Shown in pieces: positions 22,298 to 37,000 of a stretch of 64,000 nt of DNA (positions are counted from its first letter, which is position 1; each line of letters opens with the position of its first letter). Both the position numbers and the translations under genes were made by a program. This stretch comes from Prosopocoilus inquinatus. Its lineage: Eukaryota; Arthropoda; Insecta; Coleoptera; Lucanidae. The stretch covers positions 48,218,707 through 48,282,706 of the forward strand of contig CM069874.1 in NCBI GenBank assembly GCA_036172665.1, written 5' to 3'. The notes beneath the pieces were generated by a model that saw only the letters and a list, made by a program, of their open reading frames with translations, was not told the DNA's origin and searched no databases.

Positions 22298-24244
22298 ATG
22301 CAGATCATGCAGAACTATTCAACTCTACAAGAAGTTGTCGACCAGGAAGAGAGCGGCGTGTTATTTCATGTCGCCGAACCATCGAGGGCGAGATGGAATC
22401 ACATAGAAGATTTAGACTCATTTTTTTCCCGTATGTATCGATACCATCAACGACACGGATTCTTATGCATGTTGGTGCAAGAAGTTCTGGAATTATTACA
22501 ATTTGTGTTCGTGGTTTTCTTTACGACATTCCTGCTGTACTGTGTAAATTATCCCGTGCTTTTTAACGATAAACGACCGTCATCACATGATTCAACAAAA
22601 GTAACTTTGTCAGATGTGATTTTACCATCGGATCAATGGCTCGAGAATTTCACTTTGTTTACGTGGGTGGCGTTGCTGACTGCTAGTTTAGCGTGGCTGT
22701 TTCGTTTGATAAGGGGAGTGTACAGTATGGTACATTTTTGGGACATAAAGCAATTTTATAATATCGCTTTGGGGTTTGCCGACTCTGATCTCGAAAATCT
22801 CACTTGGCACGAGGTGCAAACGAAAGTGAGGGCTGTGCAATTAGAACAAGAAATGTGTATTCATAAACGAGAATTAACCGAACTTGATATTTATCACCGG
22901 ATTTTAAGACAGCATAATTACTTCATTGCCATGACGAACAAACGCTTGATACCACCGAGATTACAAGTGCCGGTCATCGGTGAAGTTGTGTACTGGACTC
23001 GAGGTTTAAAATACAATATGCAGTTGCTACTGTTTTGGGGTCCTTGGGCGCCATTTGAAAATCCTTGGCATTTGCGTGAAGAATATCGCAAATTGAACTT
23101 ACGCTATGAATTAGCTAGGCAATTGGGTCGACATATATTATGGTTGGCTTTTGCTAATTTACTGCTTTCACCATTGATATTATTATGGCAGATTTTATAC
23201 GCCTTCTTTAATTATGCTGAAATGTTTAAGCGTGAACCGGGCAGCTTGGGCTTGAGAAATTGGTCTTTATATGGACGATTATATTTAAGGCATTTTAATG
23301 AACTTGACCATGAACTCCAGGCTCGATTGTGTCGAGCACATCGGCCTGCATCTCGATATCTCGCAGCTTTTAGTTCGCCTTTAGCGATGATTATTGCACG
23401 AAGCGTCGCCTTCATGTCCGGAGCAGTTCTAGCGGTACTGTTATTACTGACTGCATATGATGAAGATGTAATCACAGTTGAACATGTTATTACACTCATG
23501 ACTTGCTTGGGAGGATGCTTGGCAATATGCCGTGCTTTAATACCAGACGAAACAATCGCCTATTGTCCTGAAGCACTTCTAGCAAACGTCTTACACAATA
23601 CACATTATTTACCCCCTGGTTGGAAGGAACATGCACACACAGCAGCTGTGCGCGCAGAGTTCCAACAGCTCTTTCAATATAAAGTCGTCGGGTTACTAGA
23701 AGAGTTATTGTCTCCAATTTTAACTCCGTACGTGCTATGGAAACATTTCTATCCCCGAGTAATAGACATTGTTGATTTCTACCGTAACTTTACAGTCTCT
23801 GTGGTTGGAGTAGGTGATGTCTGCAGCTTTGCACAAATGGACGTAAGAAGACATGGAAATCCAGATTGGCACGAGCCAGATGCGCCCACCCCAACTGACC
23901 AATATACTCAAGCTGAAGATGGAAAAACCGAGCTCTCGTTAATTCATTTCAAATTCACCAACCCCCAGTGGGTGCCTCCACCTGAATCGAGGCAGTTTGT
24001 TGAAGCCGTCGAGAGAGAGAGCAATTCGATTCATCCACAAAGCAGCGGAGATTTTATGCTGCAGACGAATCTAACTGACAGTTCAATTCGTGGTGCTACC
24101 TGGAAAACCGAAGGTCCTCTGAACTCAGTTACCAATGATATGAATATGAGTACGATGTACCTGCACGATCGCCATTTCAAACAAGTGGGGCACCGATATC
24201 AGCGTCCCGTCGAAGAAACGACTCCATTACTTTTCACTCGCTGA
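22298..24244 (+). CDS. ATG9: Autophagy-related protein 9, lipid scramblase
   Basis: ATG9 is the multispanning lipid scramblase on Golgi/endosome-derived vesicles that seed autophagosomes. The single 648-codon coding exon shows the family core: VHVAEPSRARWNHIEDLDSF-type N-terminus (here HVAEP), FFSRMYRYHQRHGF, CIHKRELTELDIYHRILR, YWTRGLKYN, LFWGPWAPF, the WQILYAFFNYAEMFKREPGS motif, SLYGRLYLRHFNELDHELQ, AYDEDVITVEHVITL, LFQYKVVGLLEELLSPILTP, RNFTVSVVGVGDVCSFAQMD and QAEDGKTELSLIHFKFTNP. Several hydrophobic spans (about residues 65-85, 120-140, 285-305, 365-385 and 400-420) fit the scramblase fold. The C-terminal tail is short (about 840 aa in human and fly) but keeps the late STMYLHDRHFK motif. 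No in-frame damage. Start chosen at the first Met after the leader acceptor; a second Met follows three codons on. Confidence 0.96.
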   Translation: MQIMQNYSTLQEVVDQEESGVLFHVAEPSRARWNHIEDLDSFFSRMYRYHQRHGFLCMLVQEVLELLQFVFVVFFTTFLLYCVNYPVLFNDKRPSSHDSTKVTLSDVILPSDQWLENFTLFTWVALLTASLAWLFRLIRGVYSMVHFWDIKQFYNIALGFADSDLENLTWHEVQTKVRAVQLEQEMCIHKRELTELDIYHRILRQHNYFIAMTNKRLIPPRLQVPVIGEVVYWTRGLKYNMQLLLFWGPWAPFENPWHLREEYRKLNLRYELARQLGRHILWLAFANLLLSPLILLWQILYAFFNYAEMFKREPGSLGLRNWSLYGRLYLRHFNELDHELQARLCRAHRPASRYLAAFSSPLAMIIARSVAFMSGAVLAVLLLLTAYDEDVITVEHVITLMTCLGGCLAICRALIPDETIAYCPEALLANVLHNTHYLPPGWKEHAHTAAVRAEFQQLFQYKVVGLLEELLSPILTPYVLWKHFYPRVIDIVDFYRNFTVSVVGVGDVCSFAQMDVRRHGNPDWHEPDAPTPTDQYTQAEDGKTELSLIHFKFTNPQWVPPPESRQFVEAVERESNSIHPQSSGDFMLQTNLTDSSIRGATWKTEGPLNSVTNDMNMSTMYLHDRHFKQVGHRYQRPVEETTPLLFTR

Positions 24245-25584
24245 TCTAGTCTTAAGATTTTACGAATGTACATTAAATACATTATATTAAATTATTTCAA
24301 ATGTACATAATGTTTTTTTTTCCAACTCAGTAAAAGTGATGTAATAACAAATTAATAAGCACAGCTTGAAATTAAACAAAAATATAGATTTGAATATCAA
24401 ATACTCTATGAAATATGAATAAGCCGGTATGTGTATGAAACCACGAAAATGACAGCAGGTAGTAACTCCATGTGCCTCGGGCACCAATAGAAAAGTGCGG
24501 TAACAATGAACCGATCTGTTGTGCATTCAGAATAACGCGTCTACATTTAAATAGCGCGCCATTTCCATACCAACAAAAAATCTGGGGGAAAACCCATCTC
24601 GCCGGAAATCAACAGTACGGCTACATTCTCGCTATTGATCGTACGCATCCTTTAAAGTGTAATTGTACTTATTATTTGAGACCTATAAAGTACTTTACGA
24701 AACCGGCAGTGTTGTCAACTCGTGGGGAAATTCCCATATTGTGGGGAAAATAATCTTAAAAAACAGAAAATGGGGAGAAGGGAGAGAGAAGCAAAAATAT
24801 CTAAATGTATGGGGAAAAATAGTGAAAGTTTTGTAACCTTTTCATATGTAAAAACGAAAAAAAAAAAATAATTATAATAAACATTTTCGGAAAGTTTCTT
24901 GTCTTTTTCCGGTTGGTACCTCAACAAATTTGAAAATGTCAATCTGCTTTGGTCAAGTTGTACGTTTACTTTGCGTTTACGTTTACCTGTTTACTAACAC
25001 GAAACGTTCTATTACTGCCATTTATTTTTCTGTGATTTGATCCAAAAGAACCTAATAGCAATGGTAACAGTAATAAAACCTGTATTGATTTTAAACCAAA
25101 CAAGAGACATTTTCAGTTACAGACGACCAAAAATATTACTCCTATATACTTTTAAGAATTAAATTTCCCTTGTTATATACATATACTTACAAGAATTAAA
25201 TTTCCTTTGTTAACTTTGTTTTCTGTTAGAAATAAAATGTTGGTTTCTATTATAAAATAAAATTTTGGTTAAGAAATAAAACTTTAATTTTTGTTAATAA
25301 AATTTTGGTTTTTGTTAAAAAATAAAACTTTGCATTATACTATTAAAAAATATATTTATTTTACTTCGTTCGTGAAGATCCTAGAATAACAATTAAAAAA
25401 AAATCAAAATCAACGTGCTTTGATTTTATGGGGAAAAGGTGGGGAACTTTGTTTTTGCATGTGGGGGTAAAGGGGAAATATCAGCGATTTCGTGGTTTAT
25501 TTCAGTCCAAAGAGTTGGCAACACTGGAAACCGGTGTCCGGTGTCTCATTACCTGCTCATTACGGACACAACAAACTGGACCGG
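24245..25584. other. ATG9 3' flank and AT-rich intergenic DNA
   Basis: AT-rich sequence with several overlapping spurious frames on both strands. ATTAAA-type signals lie just after the ATG9 stop (about 24274-24296). No gene recognised. Confidence 0.45.
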
Positions 25585-25830
25585 TGTCAAATCAGCAGAC
25601 GTCATCCAGCAGCTTTTTTTTACTGCTATTACACGCGACGGCGGAAAAGCGCAGACAAGAGTGAGGGGTGAGGAAGCGCGTCTCGTTTTTTTTTACATTT
25701 TCACTTGTATTTAATGAAATAATTCAGCCAAGCGACATAAAATCATCGCAAATACTTCAGAGAATCTACATAACACAGAAACATTGAAAACGACAGAAAT
25801 ATCGAGTTTTAGAAATTGCGAAAAAAACGT
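25585..25830 (+). repeat. Dispersed repeat, partner of an inverted copy at 31735-31975
   Basis: Shared blocks include CATCCAGCAGCTTTTTTTAC, GCGACGGCGG, AAATACTTCAGAGAATCTAC and TTGAAAACGACAGAAATAT. The partner reads the same on the opposite strand, 6 kb away. The pair brackets the hAT element at 25901, but neither copy is part of it. Class unknown. Confidence 0.7.
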
Positions 25831-25900
25831 TCTTTCCCGAAGAAAATGGTGGAATTAATTACGTCTGCAGTGCAGTGTGAGCTGAGTAATACGTGATAAT

Positions 25901-28082
25901 TAGAGACCGGATTTATAAGTTTTTACAAGTTTTTTACGCTAACATACCTAAACTTGGCGTTTTGTATTTATATGTTTGTCGATTAGAGAAGCCCAAAAAT
26001 GGTAGTTTTATTTCGCATATAACTTAATATTTTAGACTTTTAGCGCATATTTATTTTTTATCCATATATTGATATAAATAACATTATAATTCCATATACG
26101 GTCAATATTCAAGTCTGCAGCTTTTCCAAGAAGTAATTTATTCTCCTCAACGTCTGGCCACTTTATTTTACGATTTCCGGGAATGTGATTTTCTGGGAAT
26201 CTGTAGCGACTTGCACTTGCATTTTGCACTTATGTTTTGCATTTCAGTTTGAGATAAGAACTCCGTGAATGTGTGTGACTAGTGACTAGTGTATTTATCA
26301 ACGCGAATTAGTTGTTATTTTCTTATTTAATTTAAAGACGAAATAAATTCAGTGCTTATCTTTTCAAAATGCCGAAAGTAGCATCCTCTCGATCCGAGCT
26401 ATTGAAAAAATGGATTAAAGCATCTAAACATCTAACTACAGATGGAAAAGTTATTTTTTGCAACGCATGCTCAAAACAGGTAGATACCTTACAAATTCTC
26501 TTAAAAATCACATTTTCATTTTGACAATATTTTAAGGTGTCGTCAGACCAAAAGTGCCAGATTGATCAACATTTGGCTACAAACCTCCATAAGGAGTCGG
26601 AGAAAAGATGTGTGTCTAACTTTAAGCAGTCTTTTATTTCTTCAACAGCCAGTAACTCACAGGGCAGTGACACAGGAAATGAATTCTTTTTAGACTTGTG
26701 CAGTGCTATGGCAGAGTCAAACATTCCTTGGCATAAACTTGAACAAGCAAGTTTTCGAACTTTTTCGGAAAAATATTGCAATCGTCGTATTCCAAATGAA
26801 TCGATTTTGCGGAAAAACTATCTAAGTATATGCTACCAGCAACGGATGAAGAAAATAAGAGAGAAGCTTAGCGACAAAAATATTTATATAGTAGTTGATG
26901 AAAGGACAGATGCCTGCGGTCGTTATGTAGCAAATATGTTAGCAAGAGTATTAAGCAACACAGTTGCACCAATATCTTATTTGGTAAACCAGTGCAGTTT
27001 TGGAAAAAACAAATCATTCAACGATCGCACGTTTTATTAACGACAGCTTGACACTTTTATATGCACCTAATCAAGTTAAATCGGAAAATATATTACTAAT
27101 GGTGTCTGATGCAGGAGCCTACATGATAAAAGCAGGACAGGCTTTACAGGTGTTTTACCCAAATCCGATGCACTTCACTTGTATGGCTCACGCAATGAAT
27201 AGGCTCGCTGAATTGGTGCGACTAGAATACCCAACAGTAAATAAGTTGATCAATAACGGAAAAAAGGCGTTTCTTAAAGCCCCACTGCGTATATAACACT
27301 ATAAAGAATTAGCTGCTGACCTGCCATTACCACCAGAACCAATAATTACGAGATGGGGTACGTGGCTTGAAGCAGCAAATTTTTACGCAGATAACTTTAA
27401 ACAATTAAAGGAAATTTTCTTAGAATTGGACGATTCCAATTCAGCGGCTTTAAGAATTTGTAAGGAATGCATGTCGAACACAAACATCGGGAATCAATTA
27501 GCATTCATTAAAACTCATTTTTCGGTTTTAATATCCACCATTAAAAAGTTGGAATCATCCCAGACGGTTCTATTAGATTCTTTTGAAGTGGTCGATGATG
27601 CAATTGAAAGTGTAAAATCAATTCCAGGGGAGATAGGAGAGAAGTTAATGACAAAATTAGACAAGGTTCTATTACGTAATCCTGACTACAATAAAATGAG
27701 GAAAATCTGTTTAGTTTTAAAAGGTCAAAGTGAAGAGGATTTGGACATGGACCCCAAAGATGTAGCATCCATGAAATTTGCGCCCATTACTTCATGCGAT
27801 GTCGAGCGTTCGTTTTCCTCTTATAAAAATATTTTGACAGACAGACGACAAAATTTTACCCCAAATAATTTAAATCAACTGTTGATTATATTTTGTAATC
27901 CTACTATTTAAGTGTTAAGTGTTAAAATTACTTATATGAAACAATTTATGTTTTTATTATTCTAAAGTATGTATAAGTAAAATAAAATTTTTATCGCATA
28001 TAATATCCATATTTTGATCCATTTTAATCGCATAAAAAAAACTTATTTTCCACTTTTTTAGCACATATAAATCCGGACTTTA
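25901..28082 (+). mobile_element. hAT DNA transposon, 2.2 kb, with 8-bp target duplication
   Basis: The ends are inverted (TAGAGACCGGATTTATA at the left, TATAAATCCGGACTTTA at the right). GTGATAAT flanks both sides exactly (25893-25900 and 28083-28090). TAGAG/TAAAG ends and an 8-bp duplication are the hAT signature. The element contains one transposase gene (26369-27911), now broken, so this copy could move only with a transposase supplied from elsewhere. Confidence 0.93.
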
Positions 28083-31000
28083 GTGATAATACCTATTTGT
28101 ACCAGACACAGCAATTATTACGAAGGTAATTAATTATCAATTTCTGCGCGCGCCATTTCATTTTCAGGGCGCAAAGCGTGCGTGCGTATTTGACATTCCG
28201 TCGAATTACTGAAAATTCCAGGGGACAACTTTTTCGACTCTACATTCTTAAAGGGCAAGGTTTACTTTATCCATAATTCACGTTTCACGTTTTTTATGCG
28301 TGTTCACGTTAAGGGCGCGTTTCATTTGGTGGGGATTACATTCTCTGCTTGTCAGATTGCATAAGTAAATATCGTTTAGGAAGTGGCGACATCTTTTGCA
28401 TACGAAGAATATTGACTTTACAGTTTTACCGGGTAGATGGCCGTATTTGTAATACTAGGTATTCTCCTTAAATTACAAAGTAGGGGGGAGCGTAACAGAA
28501 TTTAATGGCACATGCTTGTCCATGGGCGCAAGAGCCACAACAGCTGGGGGGAATAAAGAAAATACCTGCAATGGCCGTAATTCACAAAATCGGTAGAATA
28601 AAGTAATTTGAAGCAAACGGAATCATGTCAATTTATTATACAAATAAAATAAATTTATTTATTAATAACTATATTATTTTCTAGAAAAATTTTGTGCAAA
28701 TCGTTTTTGATTGCAGTGAAAACCTCGAGCAGCCTCTGTACAGCGGTTTCAGCACTGCTTGGGGCTTCTTCAGCAGAGACGTAAAAAAAAAAAAATTTTT
28801 TCTAAAAACTTTCATTATGCTTTGACAGCAAGCATGGCCGCCTTGCATGGGGGACTTATTAGGAGCAAATCCCGCTTCAATTTGTCTATCCTACTGCAAT
28901 GTCAGGTCAAAAAGCGATAGTAAGATGTCGCTATTTTATCTGTATATTATTTTCATGAAATACTTGATTAATAATTTATTTCTGACTTTAATAGAATAGT
29001 TATTGGGAAAACGAAAAATTTAAATAGAAAATGAGGACGTATTTTTTTATTATTTAATTATGTTGAAAATTCTAATAAACAAGTGACGTAATTATGCGTA
29101 AGGTAATTAAATTTTGGTTGCAACTGTTATACACGGTGTTTGCAAAATAAGTGCAAAATTTTTAACCACTGTACGCTCACAGCACATACAACACGATAAA
29201 AATACAAAAAAAATCTTGTAACAAAAAGAAAATTCTCTTATCCGTCCTTATCCGGCGCTCATAAAATAGTAAAACAAAAAACTTACGGAACTTGCTTCTC
29301 TGATCACAGACAGTAAACGTCGCGGAAATCACTAACCTGCAAGACACATTCACCGAATATCATCTGTGTGGAGGATCATATTTAAACAAACGTTTACTAT
29401 TAGATATTTAGAAATGTTTTTAACAATAGAGTATGACAATAATATCAAATTATTAATTAAAGCTCTGTAACTGTAATAGAGGCTATAGTCAATAACACAC
29501 GTGACAATATCAAATTTATGCGCTGTTTCTATTTATCATTCTCTTAAATTAATAAATAAAAACGAAAATATTCAAATAAAATAAAATATAAAATAAATAA
29601 AATAAAACAAAATATTCAAATATTCGTGTTTTCGAACGGCTTCTCATTCGCTGTGGCATCATTATCCATAAAGGCCGAGTTATGTAAGCGGTCAAATTGC
29701 ACAAAATCGTCAAGTCAACGGTCCGACTAAACCTCTGCCCAATCACCAATTGAGAAAAGTGATCACGTGATTTGGTCTGACCACTTCGACCGTTCACTTA
29801 CCGCAGCCAAAATGTCACTCGACGTTTATATTTTATACATACATTGCAGACTCTTGTCAAATAATATGTGTTGAAAAATGTAGGTTTAATTTAAACAACA
29901 GTCACGGAATAAATATCTTAAAGAAATTATTATATTAGGTGCTTTCTTTCGCTTAAAAGTTTGAATCGTTTCGAATTGTTTCCTAGTTGTTGCAACAAAA
30001 CACGACTTGAATTTTTTTATTGACAGTTCACTTGTAAATAAGCATAATTCAATCCAAACAAGTTTTAAAAATATATTCAAAGAAAAGAATGTCTGTTTTT
30101 GAATCAAAACACGATTGGATCACGATTTTGTGAGCGAGAGAAAGCACCTTACTTTTTACTTTGTCGGTGGAAAATTTGTAGTGGAAACGGGAACTTTTCT
30201 CCATTGTAAGACCTTTATAAATAAATAATGTGGATTGCAAATATGTAAAAATATACAGGCTGTTCCATTTAAAATCAGAAAGTTGATATTGCTTCCTGTG
30301 AAACCAGAAGTGCCAGTGCAACGTTTAAAAATTTAGCTTTTTATTTAATTTATCGATCCCAAATTTATGTAAAAAAATTTTATGTAAAAAATAAAAATTT
30401 TAGAAGAGTGAAGACATGGCGTGGACACCTGTATTAAGTATTGGACATGGGTTTAGACTTTTTTCTTATTTAGATCTCTACTATCACCTGCCAAACGTTG
30501 TGCAGGTTTTTTATTAACACTCTGTATAATGTAACCACTGCTGTTAGTTGGCTGTTATGAACAGACATTTACGGATGACAGACAATAATTAATAAAGTTC
30601 AGTCATTATTTCTGTTTGAAAAATATTGGTTCATGTTAGCCATACAGCTAAGGTAAAAAATGGAAAATGAATTTATTTTTAAAAAGCTAATTTATTTGTC
30701 ATTCGTAAATGACAATTCTTAATTACAGCTACCCAGCAAATGTAAATGTACGTCAAAAAGTGTCCATTTTCTTTTGGCGGCGACAGTACAAAACATTTGC
30801 TGTAATTGTTATTTCATGATATATTTAATTTTAAATAAACACATACGTCAAGCTACGAACGCTAGACTCGCGCAGCAGTTATAATAATTTGGTATCATAA
30901 TTGGTACATACCACGTACATACAGATTACAGAACTTCAAATTGTATTCCCCTCTTGGATTAGGATTTTCCTCCACCTCCTTTCACTTTTATGTTCAGAGC

Positions 31001-34000
31001 CATCTGCCTCAACACTAGTGAACCTTTGAATTTCATGTATTTTTAAGCAAAATCTGCCTTACCAGCAAAACGTTGGAGTGGGTTTTAATTTAAGCTAAAT
31101 TTTCTACAAATTTTTCAGAAAATGGATATTTTCTTGAAAACTACTAAACGTAGACTGAAATAACTGATACTACTTATAGTTTATATGTTTGCCTACGACG
31201 TGATCTATTTTATTTCTTCTGATTTCCTGTGATTATTTCCTAAAATAATATTTTTTGTTGGTGTGTATGACATCGGCTGATTTATTTATTTATTTTAAAA
31301 TAATTTACACTTCCATTTCAGTTTAAAAATAGATCACGTCGTAGCTTATGCTTTGTGAAACGTATTACATCCGTTTTCAAGTCAAACTAGTGCCTAATAA
31401 ATAGTGAGAAAACCCCTCGACCACATTAAGTGCCTAAATTTTGAAAAATATCGAAGTTCTTTCCTCCTATTATTTACATGGGAAGGAATTCCCGCCATTT
31501 TGAAATGAATCGTCCCCTTAACACGTGCGCTTACGGGAGTTTTCGCTTTTACAAAATAAAACAGAATTCTAGGGGACAACAAGTCTTCTGACTCCATATC
31601 GTCAGTACACATGTATTAATCTAAGTACCTGTGCAATTACAAAAGTTCGCGTTGCCGAATAAAAAAGTACAATTTGTTCATAAGTCCGCAAGTTCTTTTT
31701 TGCACCTGTCGCGGAGGGAGACATTCTCGTTCGTGAATAAAACTCAATATTTCTGTCGTTTTCAATGTTCCTGTGTCATCATGTAGATTCTCTGAAGTAT
31801 TTGCGTTGATTTTATTGCGCTTGGCTGTATTATTTCATTAAATACAAGTGGAAATGTAAAGAAAACCGGACGCGCTTTCTCACCCCCACCCCTGTCTGCG
31901 CATTCCCGCCGTCGCGTGGTTAGAATAGCAGTAAAAAAAGCTGCTGGATGACGGCTGTTGATTTGGCAGCGGTTACTGCAAATTTAACCCAAACTAATTA
32001 CTCAAACACGTGTACCTCCTCAACAACGCGCTGCAAACTACTGCGCATTCTGCTACGAGTGAATATGAATGTTGAAAATAATGTTTTCTAAAACGCATAT
32101 AATTTTACAGCGATCGTAGGATGTCACTGTTTTATCTATTCACCATTATTACATCGCAATTGCGAATAAATTGGTCAAGTCGTTTTTGGTTTGTAGTGAA
32201 AATTTCCAGCTACGTTTCTCCTAAAGTAAGCCCCAAGTAGGGCTAAAACAGCTGTACATTGGCTGCTCGAGGTTTTCACTGCAATCAAAAACAATTTGCA
32301 ACAAAATTTCTTTCATAATTTTAAGGTTTGAAATAATTTAAGTCCGCGCTTATTTAGAATTCAACGCATTCAAAACTTGCTGGTTGCTATGCACAAAATT
32401 ATTCGTAGAAACTTAGCGCCCAAATGTCGGGTTTTACCCAAAATCTTCCGGCCACTGTAATAACTTTATAATCTTTAAGGATTGGCACCCGCGGTGCAGT
32501 ACGTGCCGCCTTAGGACAACGCCCACTGTACAGGGTGTTCTTTTACTGTGTGCAAATATTTAAACCTGTTATATATCACCATAAATGGCAACGATTGAAT
32601 TCATATGTTCTTAACAAAAATTTAATAGTTCTTAAGAAAGCAGTGGCAGATTTTCACTAAACCGTTTGAGAACTGCTGGCATAGCTAAAAGTAGAACGCG
32701 ACCGCCTCTTCAATTATGACCCGAAGCCGAAGTAGGCCTGGGTCGGTCAGTACTTCACTTGAACTTGAGCACGAACGATGTAAATCAGCCGCTCCGATCA
32801 GTCAAAACGTTTACAATTTAAAGTAACTTCACTGCAAGTAATTACAATTTTAAGTAATTTTAAATTAAAATCTAGTGCAATTCAAGAAGTTCTATGGACC
32901 GTAAGTAGTAATACTTTCATGGCTAGCAGTGAGATTACAGTAAAAGTCTATTTACGTAAAAGGTGAAGGAAGAACATTTTTAACGCGCTTCTCTAATTGA
33001 TGCATAAATTTTCGGATTTATTCGTCCATAGTTTATTTTTAATTTAGTTTAATTGTAAAGAGCTACGTACATACGTTTGGAGTTATTAAATTCTTCTTAG
33101 AGTCAGTGTTGGTGTTTTCAATTTCAACGAGCCAGCAGTTGTTCATGCTTGTGCACGGCATCAGCAAACAAAACTAGTGTTTAATTAAAGTTTTCAAATC
33201 AAGTGATTATTATTTGAGAACCCCAAATTCCTAATAATAATGATGTTTGCATAACAATTGCGTGTGTTTCAAAGACAGCTTAAGACACGTACAATCGCGA
33301 TCATCCTAATCGAGACCGTTGCAAACTAACCGCGTCCTTGTTGACGCTGGCAGTAAAGGTTACAAAACTGTCAATCGGTCTCGATTCGTTTGATCGCGAC
33401 TGTACTTATATTAAAATTTCGTTACGGTTTTATTATCTTTTTCTTCTTCCTTTAAATATATTTGTTAAAATTACCATTCTCTTTTAATTCACTAATTTTA
33501 AATATGTTCCGTAAGAGTACGAGAGCAAAACTTCATAAGAAGAGAGACAACGAGAAAGAAGAATTTCTCAATCTTCAGTGAACAACGGCCCTGTTTCGAC
33601 TTCTCGAGGGAAACACCTTTTTGAGAGCATTTTTGGCTATATTATTTCAAACTTGATACCGAACAAGAAAATCGCTTTCAACGGTGGCTCACGGCTCGAG
33701 CAAGTTGGGTTATCAATAAAACGGGGGGTGGTTACGTTGTTGACCAGCCTAAAAGAGTTTTGGGTGTGTATTCAGGCCCACCAACCCTCAATTTATTAGA
33801 GATATAACCCGTGGTCGTTACAGAACGTTCTACGTTCTAGTGGATCGGTTTCGGTTATGGCTTTGGTAAAGCTAGTTATTAAAAATAAATGGTAGAGTTC
33901 CAATTAAAATTATGTTCCAATTTTTTTAATGTAGAACTTATTAAAAAGAGGACCCGTGTAGACAAAAACAATTCTTCTGAAAGATTCATTTTAATTTATA

Positions 34001-37000
34001 CTTGAAAAGGTACACTAATACGTTGTTAAATATTCTATTAAATAATATATCCTCCGAAAATGAGTGAAAGATGTTCTGTGACCTACCTGCTGTTGTACAC
34101 ATTGAGAAGTAAATTCATAAACGAATACGTTTTCGCTAATACCTAGAATAAGAAATGCTAAGAATATGTGTACTCCAAAAATTACAATTCACCAACTGTG
34201 CTAAAACTGTTAAGTGATAATTCGCCAAAAACGCTGAATGTATTCTTCAGTGGATATTGAGCTTTTGCCATGAAAATCAGCAATTCCTTCTGGCAAGAAA
34301 TGTCGCCGTCATACCAGTTCAAATTATACGCCACGTTCACAAGCGAACTACTCTACAAAATATAATAATTTTTTAAATAAAAGTAAATATGTACGTAAAT
34401 AATTCCCTCACAAAATTGATAAGTCTTTGACCGATAAGATGTTGCATGAAAGCGTTTGTAGCTAAGAAGCTGAAAGCTAAAGGTTCCTCAAAGGAAGGTT
34501 TCTGAAAATTCCATCTATAAACACCTTTTCATTCCAATTTAAAGAGCTTACCACTAAAAATACCAAGGCCGTCACACCCATTATAATTACATAATAAAAA
34601 TTCGTTGTGTTCACCATAATTCCCCAGTATGAATTATGATCTCTTTGTAGTCTTTAAGATTGCATACACAAATAACATTAAACAAGTAGGCATGTCAAGT
34701 TAGATAAGTCAGACTTACTTTATAATTCGAATATGAAACATAATACAAGTTTTCAATTGTTTGTTGGTTACAGTCTGACTGCTAAAATCTATTTTCGATA
34801 GTAGGGATCGTAAACTACGGATTCTGAAATTTATACTCTCCGAACAAGCAGCGTACACAGTTGTAATTAGAAAATTAATTAAGGTTCCCAAACAAACTAA
34901 AATTATAACAGCTACTGTGGAAACTGTGTAAAGAGCACCTTCCTTCCAGGGCAACCACAATACACGTAGTACTCTATTGTTGTCTGTTATGAGAAATCCG
35001 TAAGAAAAAACTCCAAACACGAAAAAAAAGATAACAATACAAAGTTTTAAGATTAATGTGACACATAACAAGCCGGATCGGTCAAATTGTTCTAAATCTT
35101 TTGGATCGTTAAACTGTTCGAAGTTTTCCAATTTATGTACCAACTTCATGAAATCGTTAAACTTGATCAGAAATATGAAGCTACAGTAACCTAATGGAAA
35201 TCCGATTGCTAGGTATAATAAGTTTTCAAGGAATGACATATTTAATACTCCTGAAAAATGAAATAATTAGGTACCTAATAAAAATAACAATCTTTCCTTC
35301 AAAAACTCACCTTGTGTGTTGTTAAATAAATAGATCCAGGTATATATCCACTCTGTAAAACAAAGTACCCAAATAATAGCGAGCACATAACGATTTGGCA
35401 TTCGAAAAAATATCTTTGCATGCTTTGCTACCAACATAGACGTCTTCATTTTGAAGATGAAGATATCATCTTCCGTGTTTTGCTTTGCGACTACCATTTT
35501 CCACGGATGGAATCATTCGTCTGACCTCATGATCTATTCGTATGAGAAAGTCAACATCGTGGTTCTCATTATTGTCGTTAAGGCAGGACACTTAATTGTT
35601 ATCACTGCCATTAAGCTCTATATTGAATTCGGTTTTAATGTTAATGGCGATTTATTGATCCATGTTTCTTAATATTTGATATTGAAACACATAATAAATT
35701 ATATTCCCTAATTAACCACACACTTTACGTAACACATTTGTAATATTTAAAATTAGTTTAAAAATATTTTCAAGTTTCAATTATAGAGAAATATTTTCCA
35801 TGAATCACTTATCTGTAATTTTCTATTCAAGGAAGTAGCGTGCTTTAAATCACTTAAAGGCAAATTTGAATGTTTAATTGAGAAAATAATAACTCTTTTC
35901 AACTCTTCCGAAAGCTCTTGAAGACAGTTTTTGAGCTCCGAACTGTACAAATAAATAAAATTCTTCAGGTGCAAGTTCAAAAAATATAAAAGCAAAATTT
36001 AGTTTAAAGAAATTTTGAAAAGAAATGACATATAAGATAACAATTACAACACCTTATCAGGCGCAACGTAGTAGCAAAGGCTCTGGGATGTCCTCAAAAA
36101 GTATTTTCTACGACATCTACTGAGTAACCATTAATATATATCTTTAATAAATCTGAGTTCCTTGTTGTATCTTTTGTTTTGAGAGTGGGAATTTGGCTAA
36201 TCTATTAACTAGAAAAGAAATTGCAGAATACTTATGCGACAAGACATGTTGTGAGTCATTAACAATAAATCTATCGGTGCTTGTTTCTTTCCTATATATA
36301 TCAAATTCTAATTTGTTTTCACTATTTCTAATAACCAAGGCATCTAGGAATGGTAATTTCCCATCAACCTCTAGGAAAACATCCGGTCTTCTCAGTTAAG
36401 TTCAACTCCGAAAGTCCCAAGTTGCGTCGACGACATACACAAGCTCACACATTCGAAATAAGACCAGCCCAAAATTACATACTGTAACTTTGATATAATA
36501 CATAACTAGGCCAGGTCAATAATATTTGCAATAGCAAGCCAGTTAAACAAATAATTACGTACGTAAAGAAAGGTAAACGCATGCGCAATAAAATGCTTAC
36601 TTTTAGTAAAATCAACAGTTTAAAACTGCCACGCCCAAATTCACACGGTTAATATAATATCAACAGCAAACAACGACAAACAACAGATTTTTGCTATTGT
36701 GATGGATCCACGTGTGCCTGTGCAGAAGAATTTACAATTTCAATCAGAATTAAGGTAAACTGGGCATAAGCCAAAATGTGACTAAGTGAAATGAACTTAA
36801 AACATTAAAAGACTAACTAAACTCCAAATTTGAAATGTTTAGAGCTTTCAGTTTATTTAATAAGAAAGTAAAAAAAATAACAGGGAGTAGATTACGGTGA
36901 AACACGCATTTCAATGTGAAAGGAAAGAAAAAAAAAATAAATAAACTTCTCGGTACTTCTATTCCATCAGCAAAGTTTCGTCCGGCAAAAAAATTAGCCA